From: Grimontia kaedaensis
Lineage (GTDB): Bacteria; Pseudomonadota; Gammaproteobacteria; Enterobacterales; Vibrionaceae
DNA length: 64,000 bases
Assembly: GCF_023746615.1 (NCBI RefSeq)
Contig: NZ_CP082275.1
Coordinates: 1,984,001 to 2,048,000 of the forward strand
Direction of reading: 5' to 3'
Position 1 is the stretch's first letter. Each line of letters begins with the position of its first letter. A program made the position numbers and the translations under genes. This document shows positions 24,229 to 34,300 of the stretch, one piece after another. Below the pieces are notes generated by a model. It was not told the origin of the DNA. It made no database searches and saw only the letters and a program-made list of their open reading frames with translations.

Positions 24229-25227
24229 ATGAAAAAAGCAGTGACAAGCCTTGGACTCATTGTGGCCTTAAGTCCAGTGGCAAGTGTATTCGCCCAAGAT
24301 GATTCTAATTTCTACCTTGGTGGTCGTTTCGGTGTTTCTACACTGACAGATGCTTGTGAAGCAGGCGATTGTGGTGGTAACGATGATGTTGCGGGCGGTC
24401 TGATTCTCGGTTATGACTTCGGAAATAACTTTTCAATTGAATCAACTTATGACTATTTGGGTCGCTTCGATACCGCATTCACTGGCGTAAACGCTGGCGC
24501 CGGTGATCTGACAGCATTGACTCTGGCTCCAAAGTTTAATGTTGGTGTAACTGATCTGACTGACATCTACGGTAAGCTTGGTCTTGCATGGTGGGACTGG
24601 AACAGCAATGTCGGCACTGGTGACGTTGATGATTACACAATCTTGGCAGCACTGGGTGTTGACCACCGTGCAAACGATCTGATTAACGTCCGCCTGGAAT
24701 ACCAATACCTTCCAGATATGGACAAAGATTACTTCGATGCAGACAACCACCTGATCACCGCAGGTGTTACATTCCACTTCGGCCGTCACTCTGAGCCAGA
24801 GCCGGTAGTTGTAGAAGAAGTGGTTGTGGTTGAAGAAGTAGTTGTGGTTGAAGAAGCCAAAAAGTATGTCTTCTCTGAAGCAGACGAAGTTGAACTATTT
24901 GCATTTGGTAAATCTTCACTTTCAGATGGCGCGGCGCAACACCTGGAACCAATGCTGAAACGCCTGCAAGACTTTGAAGAGTCGACTGCAATTATCATTG
25001 GTCACACCGACAGCGTCGGTTCTGAAGCATTCAACCAAAAACTGTCTGAAGAGCGTGCACAAACAGTGGCAAACTACTTCATCGACAATGGTATCGCTGC
25101 TGAACGTTTGTCAGTAACGGGGGAAGGTGAACTTAACCCTATCGCGTCTAACGATACTGAAGACGGCCGCGCGAAAAACCGTCGCGTTGAAATCGAATCT
25201 CCTGAGTTCGTTTACGAAGAGATGTAA
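24229..25227 (+). CDS. OmpA-family outer-membrane protein with acidic V/E linker
   Basis: 332 residues. A signal peptide (MKKAVTSLGLIVALSPVASVFA, cleaved before QDD) precedes an eight-strand beta-barrel (about 25-186, ending VTFHFGRH). A linker at 189-212 consists of VVVEE repeats in place of the usual Pro-rich hinge. An OmpA peptidoglycan-binding domain (about 215-325) follows with IIGHTDSVGSEAFNQKLSEERAQTVANYF and GRAKNRRVEIE. It should anchor the outer membrane to peptidoglycan. AGAAGGAATGGAG precedes the start, and a long leader (about 300 bases after the previous gene) could host sRNA regulation as known for Vibrio ompA. Confidence 0.92.
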   Translation: MKKAVTSLGLIVALSPVASVFAQDDSNFYLGGRFGVSTLTDACEAGDCGGNDDVAGGLILGYDFGNNFSIESTYDYLGRFDTAFTGVNAGAGDLTALTLAPKFNVGVTDLTDIYGKLGLAWWDWNSNVGTGDVDDYTILAALGVDHRANDLINVRLEYQYLPDMDKDYFDADNHLITAGVTFHFGRHSEPEPVVVEEVVVVEEVVVVEEAKKYVFSEADEVELFAFGKSSLSDGAAQHLEPMLKRLQDFEESTAIIIGHTDSVGSEAFNQKLSEERAQTVANYFIDNGIAAERLSVTGEGELNPIASNDTEDGRAKNRRVEIESPEFVYEEM

Positions 25228-25247
25228 ATCCACTCTTCAAAGACTAT

Positions 25248-25273
25248 AAAGCCACGCACTTGCGTGGCTTTCT
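25248..25273. terminator. Bidirectional terminator between the OmpA-like and cyclotransferase genes
   Basis: Stem AAAGCCACGCA/TGCGTGGCTTT with a 2-base loop lies between the two convergent stop codons. T-runs are modest on each side. Confidence 0.8.
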
Positions 25274-25275
25274 CC

Positions 25276-25842
25276 TTACTTCTCGATGTAATTTGGAAAA
25301 TCCGCCAGCATCAAATCGATCTTGCTCCTGTCCTCATCAGCGACACCAGCCACACGCTGGTAGACTGGCGAATGTCGATCGTCAATTCGCGGAAAATTCC
25401 AGCCATGTGTTGAACTAATAAAGCTCTCCGCAAAATCAGCCGAGTATCGTAAGCATCCAGCGAGCACAGTGTCGACATAACTTTGAGCTATCGGATGATT
25501 GCTGCATGGTGCGATCACATCATGAGTGACATATACAAATACAGGTCCATCAAAAACAAAGTCTTTTTCCAACACCTGAATTCGCTGAGAATCCAGAGGA
25601 ACGCGCTGATAGCCAGCTTCCCGGATATCAAACACCTCCAGTGCATCATCATCTATTCTGACCAATACACCGTTACATTGTCCTTCGCCTTCCTTAACAA
25701 CCAAATGAGACATTACCGGTGACCCCGTATGCCCCCAATGTCTCTGCAGACCACTCACAACCGCAGGAACGGCGATGCCCGTCTCTCCAGTGAGTTGACG
25801 AGAAGCTGCATTGATTAAACTTCCATATCCGAATATATACAT
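25276..25842 (-). CDS. Gamma-glutamylcyclotransferase-like (AIG2/GGCT fold) protein
   Basis: 188 residues. The fold's N-terminal substrate loop IFGYGSLIN is present, and the catalytic acid is probably Glu75 in FDIREAGYQRV. The C-terminal part (FPRIDDRHSPVYQRVAGVADEDRSKID) matches the bacterial ChaC/AIG2-related group. Such enzymes cleave gamma-glutamyl peptides, giving 5-oxoproline; the exact substrate is not readable. Convergent with the OmpA-like gene. Confidence 0.78.
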   Translation of the reverse strand: MYIFGYGSLINAASRQLTGETGIAVPAVVSGLQRHWGHTGSPVMSHLVVKEGEGQCNGVLVRIDDDALEVFDIREAGYQRVPLDSQRIQVLEKDFVFDGPVFVYVTHDVIAPCSNHPIAQSYVDTVLAGCLRYSADFAESFISSTHGWNFPRIDDRHSPVYQRVAGVADEDRSKIDLMLADFPNYIEK

Positions 25843-26082
25843 AACTTTGTTAACAATTCTCCTAACGCGTTAATTAGATTAACCCAAACAACACGTGCTA
25901 CTGTCAACGATGTAAACTGAGAATCAGTTGTTGTTCAGAAGAACCAACGTTCTCTGCATAGCACCTCTCAATCTTTCCTAAAATTCTTTACGCTCAGAGT
26001 ACTTTTAAGACACTATTCTGCTCGACCGCAGTGCGAAGGATTTACCTGCTGTGCCTCCAAAGATACGATATGGATAAAAATA

Positions 26083-27576
26083 ATGACCGCCTATAAAAGC
26101 TTAGAAAAGCAATTCAAGAAACTCTCCAATTACGAACACCTCGCCGCAATCTGTGGTTGGGACCAGGCTGCCATGATGCCTGATGGTGGCAATGATGCCC
26201 GCGCGCATGCGATGAGCGAACTCGCCGTGCTTTGCCATGAAACCCTTACAGCGCCTGAAATGGGTCAGTGGATAACAGAAGCAGAAGCCAACATCGCGTC
26301 CCTTTCAGCAGAAAAGCAAATCAGCTTGAAAGAGATGAAGCGCGTGTGGCAAAACGCCACTGTGCTGCCATCAGTTTTAGTGGAAGCGAAATCTATCGCA
26401 GGCTCAAAATGCGAACATGAATGGCGCACCCAACGTAAAGAAAATGATTGGGATAACTTTGCCGTCAATCTCAAAGAAGTGGTCAAACTGGCGCGTGCAG
26501 AAGCAGCGATTCGCGCAGAACAAACTGGCCTCAGTAGATACAATGCTATGCTTGATCTTTATGAACCAGGTATGACAACAGAGAAGCTGGACGTTATCTT
26601 TGGCGATCTCAAGTCCTGGTTACCAGAACTCACTCAGCAAATCATTGAGAAGCAGCCGACAGTCGCTGTTGAAGATCCCGCTGGACCTTTCCCTACTGAG
26701 CAGCAAGCAGAACTTGGCAAAAAGCTGATGGGGATTCTGGGTTTTGATTTCAACCACGGTCGATTAGATGTCTCTATGCACCCATTTTGCGGTGGCGTGC
26801 CGCAAGATGTCCGTATCACTACTCGATACAATGAAGACGACTTTACCCAAGCCATCATGGGTGTCGTTCATGAAACCGGCCACGCGCGTTACGAGCAAGG
26901 TTTGCCACCTTCATTACATGGTTTCCCGGCAGGTGAAGCACGCTCAATGGGCATCCACGAGAGCCAAAGTCTGTTCTTCGAAATGCAGCTAGCACGAAGC
27001 CCAGAGTTTGTTCAGCACATTGCCAACTTCGCAAAAGATACATTCGGCCGTGAGTCTGATAAAGCTTTTGAGATTGCCAATATCAACGCTCTATATAAAC
27101 GTGTTCAACCGGGCTACATTAGGGTTGATGCAGATGAAGTCACCTACCCTGCGCACGTTATTCTTCGATACGAAATCGAACGCGATCTGATTGAAGGTGC
27201 TATTGAGGTTGATGACATTCCTGGCATCTGGAATCAAAAGATGCAGGAATATCTTGGTATCTCTACCGAAGGTAATTTCACCGATGGCTGTATGCAAGAT
27301 ATCCACTGGACAGACGGCTCATTTGGCTACTTCCCAAGCTACACGCTGGGTGCGATGTATGCAGCGCAGTTTATGGCAGCAATGCGCAAGACAGTTGATG
27401 TCGACACCTGCCTGAAACAGCTGGAGATCGCACCGATTAGCGAGTGGCTGAAAGAGAACGTTTGGTCGAAGGGATCAACGCTTTCAACAGATGAGTTAGT
27501 GACTCAAGCGACTGGTGAACCACTCAATGCTGAGCACTTTAAGCAGCATCTGATGGCACGTTACCTGGACAACTAG
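26083..27576 (+). CDS. M32 family metallocarboxypeptidase
   Basis: 497 residues, the normal length of Thermus-type carboxypeptidase Taq/M32 enzymes. The zinc site is HETGH at 263-267, with the preceding SMHPFCGG and DVRITTRYNEDDF motifs and the following GIHESQSLFFE (third ligand) and RVDADEVTYPAHVILRYEIE. It trims C-terminal residues from peptides in the cytoplasm; there is no signal peptide. A terminator follows. Confidence 0.95.
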   Translation: MTAYKSLEKQFKKLSNYEHLAAICGWDQAAMMPDGGNDARAHAMSELAVLCHETLTAPEMGQWITEAEANIASLSAEKQISLKEMKRVWQNATVLPSVLVEAKSIAGSKCEHEWRTQRKENDWDNFAVNLKEVVKLARAEAAIRAEQTGLSRYNAMLDLYEPGMTTEKLDVIFGDLKSWLPELTQQIIEKQPTVAVEDPAGPFPTEQQAELGKKLMGILGFDFNHGRLDVSMHPFCGGVPQDVRITTRYNEDDFTQAIMGVVHETGHARYEQGLPPSLHGFPAGEARSMGIHESQSLFFEMQLARSPEFVQHIANFAKDTFGRESDKAFEIANINALYKRVQPGYIRVDADEVTYPAHVILRYEIERDLIEGAIEVDDIPGIWNQKMQEYLGISTEGNFTDGCMQDIHWTDGSFGYFPSYTLGAMYAAQFMAAMRKTVDVDTCLKQLEIAPISEWLKENVWSKGSTLSTDELVTQATGEPLNAEHFKQHLMARYLDN

Positions 27577-27614
27577 CATTAGCTTAATCGCAATGCGCAC
27601 TCACCGTTTAGTTC

Positions 27615-27639
27615 AAAGGCAGGATCACCCTGCCTTTTT
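27615..27639. terminator. Terminator after the M32 peptidase gene
   Basis: Stem AAAGGCAGG/CCTGCCTTT, loop of five, then T-rich sequence on the plus strand. It overlaps the last codons of the convergent DUF2256 gene. Confidence 0.85.
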
Positions 27640-27789
27640 CTTTTCTCTTCTACACCTTTCTGAGCAATATCTGACCTCGTCCCAACAAGTAGTCCATTTT
27701 TTCCTCCAGGAGAATGGCCTTTCACAAACAACGCAGATTTTGGTTGGCAGGTGTGCTTTGTTACCCCGGTAACGCTTTGTCGCTTTCAT
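27625..27789 (-). CDS. DUF2256 small zinc-binding protein
   Basis: 54 residues. KICVVCERPFSWRKKW...VRYCSERCRREKK shows the four Cys of this family, probably a zinc ribbon, in a very basic context. The start ATG at 27789 overlaps the stop of the preceding DUF2805 gene as ATGA, which decides between this and an upstream TTG. Members often accompany photolyase/cryptochrome genes in other bacteria (recalled association); none is visible here. Confidence 0.82.
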   Translation of the reverse strand: MKATKRYRGNKAHLPTKICVVCERPFSWRKKWTTCWDEVRYCSERCRREKKKAG

Positions 27790-28037
27790 CGCTGTTTGTA
27801 TTGTGTTGGGCAATAGCCACGACTCACTTGGACAGGACGCAACTTTTGATGCTTGGTTTTTCTTGCAGACACGCGTTTACGCCAGCTTTTGAAACTGCCC
27901 GGCTTTAGTGAACGACGCATCAAGCCAATGAGTTGAGGTTCTCCCAAACCAAACTGATGATCGATAGCCTCAAATGGCGTTCGATCCTCCCACGCCATTT
28001 CAATGATTCTAGAAAGGTCTTCGTCGCTAAAGTCCAT
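27786..28037 (-). CDS. DUF2805 / TIGR03643 family protein
   Basis: 83 residues from the ATG at 28037, preceded by GGGAG; the longer reading to 28121 adds a Ser-rich unconserved lead. The protein follows the family closely: FSDEDLSRIIEMAWEDRTPFEAIDHQFGLGEPQLIGLMRRSLKPGSFKSWRKRVSARKTKH. It resembles a helix-turn-helix module with a basic end, so DNA or RNA binding is likely. Middle gene of a three-gene set, overlapping DUF2256 by four bases. Confidence 0.85.
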   Translation of the reverse strand: MDFSDEDLSRIIEMAWEDRTPFEAIDHQFGLGEPQLIGLMRRSLKPGSFKSWRKRVSARKTKHQKLRPVQVSRGYCPTQYKQR

Positions 28038-28077
28038 CAAATTTAGCTCCCACAATACAAAATTCGCGCTTTGAGCA

Positions 28078-28254
28078 TCATGATTGCTGCTCACTTGCCT
28101 GTTTGAACTCGTTGAACACATCCTCTGCTTCAGCGGTCAGTTTTGAATACATTCTGATGTCACCCCTTCTCTGGGCTTGCATCGCTTGTTCCAGCAGCAT
28201 CGAGTGTTTCTTCTTAAGTTTCTTTGCAGTTCTGTCTTTGAAAAATGAAAACAC
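28078..28254 (-). CDS. DUF6435-like small protein
   Basis: 58 residues from a GTG at 28254, which is preceded by AAAGGAG at seven bases. It reads FSFFKDRTAKKLKKKHSM, then LLEQAMQAQRRGDIRMYSKLTAEAE, a pattern typical of short Vibrio/Shewanella proteins of the DUF6435 group. It is predicted to be helical, cytoplasmic and of unknown role. The DUF2805 gene starts 40 bases downstream, so the three small genes probably form one operon. It is easily overlooked because of its size and GTG start. Confidence 0.75.
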   Translation of the reverse strand: MFSFFKDRTAKKLKKKHSMLLEQAMQAQRRGDIRMYSKLTAEAEDVFNEFKQASEQQS

Positions 28255-28671
28255 GGCTCACTCCTTTAGATGTGGACTCTACAGTACGGAAGCATAGAAA
28301 AAATGGATTAACACTCTTTTTTAGGTGGTGATTGATGAATATAAAATGGTTTAAAAAAATACCAAAAATCGAACTTCATCGTTTTTAAAAAAGCTATATC
28401 CCTCCACTAGAGACTATGCATTTCTCACCGTTATTTTATTTAACACAACCTTTAAACTTTAATGGCATTTCATACGTTAAAATTAGCTAGACAGCGCTGC
28501 CCAATATAACCTCACCAGTATTACAAATTAGAAAAACAATAACAAAATACATTTTTCAACCCATTGCACCCACAAATAGAAAAAAGATCCGATACTATTT
28601 ACATAAACGTTACTAACAAGAAAAACTGGGGAGGTCTCCCTGGCATAAGTAGGGCAAGGAGGATAAAAAAA
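28255..28671. other. AT-rich intergenic region
   Basis: About 417 bases between divergent genes. It is strongly AT-rich with A- and T-runs; no RNA gene or repeat was recognised. It should hold the promoters of both the DUF6435 operon and the HTTM gene. Confidence 0.4.
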
Positions 28672-30489
28672 TTGTGGCGAACAATGACATCATTTAAAAC
28701 AATATTCGGCATAGATTTGAGGTCGCTGGCGCTATTCCGTATCGCTCTAGCAATATTAATTATGGTGGACCTCATCAGCAGGGCGCGCGATATTGAAGCC
28801 TTTTACACAGACGAAGGCGTTTTAACCCGCTCCGCGTCAATGGGATATGCTTCAGATTTTCGCTGGTCCATTTATTGGGCAAGTGGTAGTGAGTGGTTCG
28901 TCGTTTTGCTATTTATAGTCGCCTTTTTGGTGGCGTTTCTGTTACTCATTGGCTTTAGATCTCGGTTGATGGCTTTCATCAGCTGGATATTTTTGCTTTC
29001 CATTATGAATCGGAATGCTGTCCTAGGAGCGGGGGGCGACTCCCTACTTACCGTAATGTGTTTTTGGGCCATTTTACTGCCAATAGGAGCCAGATTCTCT
29101 ATCGATTCAGCCCTAAATCGACGATATCAAACTGAACCGAACGCAGAACCCACAAGCCATAATTACTTCTCGATAGTGTCAGTAGGTGCATTACTGCAGG
29201 TCATGTACCTTTATTTCTTCACTGCGATTTTGAAAACGGGTGATGAATGGCGTGTGAGTATGGATGCAGCTTACTATGCTGTTCATCTCGATCAGATGGC
29301 AACTGTCTTCGGTGTTTGGATGAGAGATTTTCCAGCGCTACTGACACTTGGTACTTACTTCGTATGGTACTTAGAAATTGTGGCCCTATTCCTAGTATTC
29401 TCGCCGATTTTCCATGTTCCCCTTCGTCTTTTCACTTTGGCGTTACTGGTCGCAATGCACACGACTTTCTTTCTCGCACTACATATCGTACTGTTCCCTT
29501 TTATCGACTTCATGTCGCTCAGCTTATTGATTCCTGGGGTATGCTGGTCTTGGGTCGCGAGAATTAATGATCGCGCTAAACGGAGAGACGTAACCATCTT
29601 CTATGATGAGGACTGCGGTTTTTGCAAAAAAACATGTCTGATCCTGAGAAGTTTCTTACTGCCAGAGAGCGTCAAAATACTGCCGGCCCAGAAAAATCCA
29701 GACATTTATCCGATTATGGAACGTGAAAACAGCTGGGTGTTGCGTGACCATAAAGGCGGCCTGCATACCCATTGGAATGCCGTACAATACCTCTTTCGGA
29801 TCTCTATACTTTTCCGTCCAATCGGAACTGTCATGGGTTTGAAGCCCGTCCTTAAAGCGGGCAACAGACTCTATGGCTGGATAGCAAACAACCGGGCGAC
29901 AATGGGTCAAATAACGGAACGCTTCCTTCCATACAGAGAGGTCAAAGAGCAGGCTAACTGGGTTGAAAATGGCCTTGGCCTGGGTACGCTTTATATCGTC
30001 ACCTATTACAATATCGCAGGCATCCATCAATGGAATATCAAGTACCCTAAGCATGTTTCAGCCATTGCTGAAACACTCCGCCTTGATCAACGCTGGGATA
30101 TGTTTGCTCCCTACCCTTTTAAGTTTTCACAGATGCCAGTCATTGAAGGAAAAACGCGCGGTGGTGAGATTGTAGATGTGTACCGTATGACTTTTGATGA
30201 ACCGATACGCACATACCCGAAACTCTTATCTGCGGATTTCAAAAATTATCGGTGGCGGAAATACTTAGGAAGAATCTCCTCAACCAAAAACACCAAGGTT
30301 CTATCAGGATATGGTAACTACCTATGTCGACAATGGAATAAAGGCCCTCATGTCCCCAAAGACAAACAGCTCGCCATTTTTACCATAGAATTCGAGCGTC
30401 TGAAAAACATGCCAAACTACCAAAAACGTGTTCCATCAACGATTTCAGTATGGACTCACTGGTGTTTTAAAGAGTTTGCTGTTAAATGA
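28672..30489 (+). CDS. HTTM membrane protein fused to a DCC thiol-oxidoreductase domain
   Basis: 605 residues if started at the TTG at 28672, chosen because AAGGAGG stands nine bases upstream; the ATG at 28684 is too far from it. Residues 1-300 form an HTTM domain (vitamin K-dependent carboxylase-like) with about eight transmembrane helices, including LRSLALFRIALAILIMVDL and NRNAVLGAGGDSLLTVMCFWAILLP. A DCC/DUF393 domain follows (about 305-420) with the redox pair FYDEDCGFCKKTC. The last part (LRLDQRWDMFAPYPF...GGEIVDVYRMTFDEP) is the C-terminal domain common in HTTM proteins. Inner membrane; the reaction is unknown. Confidence 0.82.
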   Translation: MWRTMTSFKTIFGIDLRSLALFRIALAILIMVDLISRARDIEAFYTDEGVLTRSASMGYASDFRWSIYWASGSEWFVVLLFIVAFLVAFLLLIGFRSRLMAFISWIFLLSIMNRNAVLGAGGDSLLTVMCFWAILLPIGARFSIDSALNRRYQTEPNAEPTSHNYFSIVSVGALLQVMYLYFFTAILKTGDEWRVSMDAAYYAVHLDQMATVFGVWMRDFPALLTLGTYFVWYLEIVALFLVFSPIFHVPLRLFTLALLVAMHTTFFLALHIVLFPFIDFMSLSLLIPGVCWSWVARINDRAKRRDVTIFYDEDCGFCKKTCLILRSFLLPESVKILPAQKNPDIYPIMERENSWVLRDHKGGLHTHWNAVQYLFRISILFRPIGTVMGLKPVLKAGNRLYGWIANNRATMGQITERFLPYREVKEQANWVENGLGLGTLYIVTYYNIAGIHQWNIKYPKHVSAIAETLRLDQRWDMFAPYPFKFSQMPVIEGKTRGGEIVDVYRMTFDEPIRTYPKLLSADFKNYRWRKYLGRISSTKNTKVLSGYGNYLCRQWNKGPHVPKDKQLAIFTIEFERLKNMPNYQKRVPSTISVWTHWCFKEFAVK

Positions 30490-30506
30490 GCAATAAAAAT
30501 TATGAT

Positions 30507-30539
30507 AGAGGGAGCTACATAACACGGCTCCCTCTTTTT
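30507..30539 (+). terminator. Terminator of the HTTM-DCC gene
   Basis: Stem AGAGGGAGC/GCTCCCTCT with an 11-base loop followed by five T, 18 bases after the stop. Confidence 0.85.
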
Positions 30540-30617
30540 CAATGGTATAAACATATGCTTTTCCAAAACAATCCACGGTGATGTTCAACCACCGTTCAGA
30601 AAAGCATAAGCCTCTGT

Positions 30618-31208
30618 TTAATCGACATAAAAATAGTCCATACCAACCATGAGAGCATGGCTGTCGTACTTGTCTGTTTTATTGTCGCCAATATCGTCGA
30701 TAAACTGGTAGCCCACGCTAAGGTTTATGTTAGGTTCAAGCTTGTACTGAAGACCAACTTCAGTGAGAAATGAAAACCCATTAGCGTTGAGGTCGGGTCG
30801 ACCAACCTGCTTTTTTTCCATGTCCCAGTAAGCCACTCCCATCTGACCATAAACAGTAAAGTCGTTTTCTAGATCCCACCCATAGCGCAAAGCCGCTTTT
30901 GCAATATTTGTATTCACTTTTACGCCAGTTGCTTTAGCATCCAACTCCCCATGAAATTGATACCCTAGCTGCACGCTCCACTGAGGCCTAAACTGAATCC
31001 CCCCACTCATTTCAAAAATACCACTCTTTGGGTCACTACTATTATATGCACCATCATCAGCCACTTGATAACCACCATTAATACCAAAAAAATAGTTAGG
31101 GTATTGTAATGTGAGCTTGCTCATTTCTTCTGCCAAAGACCCATGGGATAGCAAATATAAACTTAGGGCAGAAAATACCTTAATAGAACTCTTTGTTTTA
31201 ATGTTCAT
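30618..31208 (-). CDS. Outer-membrane beta-barrel protein (OmpA-barrel/porin-like)
   Basis: 196 residues. A signal peptide ends near SHGSLAEE. The mature part has alternating strands of a small eight-strand barrel: YFFGINGGYQVAD, WSVQLGYQFHGEL, AALRYGWDLENDFTVYGQMGVAYWDME, FLTEVGLQYKLEPNINLSVGYQFID and a final HALMVGMDYFYVD. It lacks the periplasmic OmpA domain. It precedes the giant lipoprotein in distance but is read on the same strand downstream of it, so coexpression is possible. No specific function can be assigned. Confidence 0.8.
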   Translation of the reverse strand: MNIKTKSSIKVFSALSLYLLSHGSLAEEMSKLTLQYPNYFFGINGGYQVADDGAYNSSDPKSGIFEMSGGIQFRPQWSVQLGYQFHGELDAKATGVKVNTNIAKAALRYGWDLENDFTVYGQMGVAYWDMEKKQVGRPDLNANGFSFLTEVGLQYKLEPNINLSVGYQFIDDIGDNKTDKYDSHALMVGMDYFYVD

Positions 31209-31365
31209 TATTTATCTCCTTAAAGAGATTTCAAACCAAGAATGAAATACATTAATTTAGCGCTATAAATATGAAAGGAGCCCTCATACCTCATCAATCA
31301 AGCATGGACGAATTGAAAGATAAAGTAGAGGGCTCGCTTGTTCTATAATTTGACCAATTTAATTT

Positions 31366-34300
31366 CTAATAGAGATAGACTTCTCCAGATCTAAATCCTG
31401 TACTAGAAGAGCCTTCATCAGGAGCGCCAACAATGACATTGTTATTATCTGACACATCAACAGAGTAACCGAAGTGTTCACCCGCAACAGACCTTGGTGC
31501 TTTCAAGTAAGCGCCTTGCGACCATTCAATACCATCAAAATTGAAGAGGTACGCTGCGCCCGACTCGCGTGCAGACACATTTGGCGTACTATTAATACCT
31601 GCGCTACTGGAATTCTCTAGCCATGCACCAACAATGAGCGATGTTCCATTCGGTGACATTGAAACACTATTACCAAACCACATGGTGCTGTGAATAGTCG
31701 ATGCTTTAACGTAAGCCTGTTGAGACCAAGAGTCACCGTTGCGTTGGAACACATAGGCTGCGCCTGAATCGGTGAGTGAGTTGTTTGGTGTACTGTTAAT
31801 CCCTGTTGTGCTGGAATCTTCGTACATAGCACCAACAGCCAACGTGTTTCCATCAGCAGAAAGGCTCACTGAAGTACCAAATTGATCACCGCCACCGGTA
31901 TTGGAAGCCTTCACATAAGCCTGTTGCGCCCAACTTCCATCACTGTTTTCAAATACATAGGCTGCACCAGAGTTTGTCGAGGCATTGTTTGGCGTAGTAT
32001 TGATACCGGTTGTACTGGAACTTTCTCCAACCGCACCGACCGCAAGGGTATTGCCATCTCCGGACATCGTAACCGATTCCCCGAATTTATCTAAGCTTCC
32101 TGGGTTAGAGGCTTTGATATATAGCTCCTGAGCCCAGGCACTACCGTTAAAACTGAACAGATATGCGGCGCCAGCCCAGCGACCTAAGGAGTTGTTTGAG
32201 ATACTGTTGATTCCGGTAGTGCTTGAGTCTTCTCCCGGCGCGCCGATGAGAACCTTATTGCCATCCGATGACACCGCAACACTTCGGCCAAATCTATCAT
32301 CAAAACCAGCATTGTCGGCTTTCAAGTAACGCTGAAATACCCATGCATCATTCTCGAAACGGTACACATAGGCGGCTCCCGAACTACCCAAATCGTTGTT
32401 ATAACAGCAAGAGGAAGCAGTCGTATTACTTCCGTCTTCCTGTGGAGCGCCGACGACCAATGTATTGCCGTCTTCAGATAATGCCACTGCCCAGCCATAA
32501 AAATCATTTGCGTCGATATTGGGCGATGTAAGCAGTTCCTCTTGTTGCCATAAGCCATCTGTAAAGCGGAAGATATAAGCAGCACCTCGTGCGGTATTTT
32601 TATAAGGCGCGCCTGCAGCAAACACTGTACCATCGCGTGACATTGATACCGAGTAGCCAAACTCTGCAGATTGACTTGGATCTGAAGCTTTAATGCTGGC
32701 GATCAAATCATTTGCATCGGTTGAAGACAAAGAGAGCAAGTTAGACGACGCAGACCCTACGCTGTTTGTTGAGATAATAAAGAACTCTGAAGATAGCGCG
32801 GAAAGAGCCCCCGTCATACCAACCGTTAGCTCCAGCGCCCCATCCGTTGTACCTAATGGTTCGCAGTCGTTATCAAAGTCTTCATTTTGACGGCAAACAG
32901 TGTATCCCGTGGCCAGCTCAGACTTTTCCCATGCAAGCGAAACAGGGAAAGTAAGCGTCTCGGACGAACCTGATTCCACAGTCAGAAGGTTAAAAGACTC
33001 AGGGGGTTGTGGGTTGAGGTATTGGTCAATAGCTGCCTGAGACCCACCGATAGTAATAACAATATCTGTCGTCGTTACACCATCAGACGCCGTCACTTCA
33101 ATGACATCCTGTACAACAGTCTCTTCAGTGAAATCAGCCACCGCTGTATCATTCACCGTATATGTCCAAGTACCGTTGACAATCACCAAAGAACCGAAGT
33201 TGCCCTCATAAGGCCCTGTGCCATCGAACGTTACCGTGGAGTTGTCTGAGTCAACGTCTGTCACGCCAATATTGCCTGAGGCATCAAAGGAGGTCATCGT
33301 AGCGCCCAGCTCGGTATAAGTGAGTGTCGGGGTTTCTGACGAACCAGATAATGCACTTGCGGAAGTACCTTTAACAAATGAACCCGACACTGGCACTATA
33401 AATGCCGCGTATTCATTATTTTCACTCCAACGATAAGGTGTTCTTCCGTTACCGTCCAAGTCTACAGAAACTTTTGCAACAGTCACAACTCGACCAGAGA
33501 AGCTGTACTTCCCTGTGCTCCAGACCATATAGGAATAGGTTTTGCCATCAATGATAACTCGCTGAGTATCATCACCCTCATATGTGTAAGAGTCTTGGGA
33601 AGATACGAAGCCACCTCGGTCGACCGTTGAATCATTATCGATAAACTGCAGGGTTGTTCCATCGGTGAGGATATTAATGCCATTAAAGCCACTACCGATA
33701 ATCGAATAGTCATCACCTCGCCTCCATCCTCTCACCTCATAGAGGTCGCCCTCAAAGCCTTGATCGAGGAACAAGTTTATCTGAGCTGATGTATCTCCTG
33801 TCGCTACCGGCGCGTCATCAGAACCAACAATCGTGATAACAATCCGTTGGGATTTTCCGTCCGTCGCTTTAACAGTGAATGTATCTTCTACCTTCTGGCC
33901 TTCAGCCAGAGCCTGAACCAGAGTGCTGTTATTGTTCAGGGTATATGTCCATCGATCCTCATTAAGGTTATACCAAGCACCGTCTTCGAGTAAGAATGTG
34001 CCATAAGTACCATCCACACTCTCGTATACCAACGAAGGAGAATCTGTAGAGTCAGGATCTGACACTGAGATCTTCCCTGTCACGGTCGATGATTCGCCGG
34101 GATCACGCTCAGTGACTTGACCTGAAAAATCTCCTGATATGACCGAGTTGCTTGCCAGGAATGCATCAATCGCATCTTGAGACCCACCGATAGTAATAAC
34201 AATATCTGTCGTCGTTACACCATCAGACGCCGTCACTTCAATGACATCCTGCACAACAGTGTCTTCAGTGAAATCAGCCACCGCTGTATCATTCACGGTA

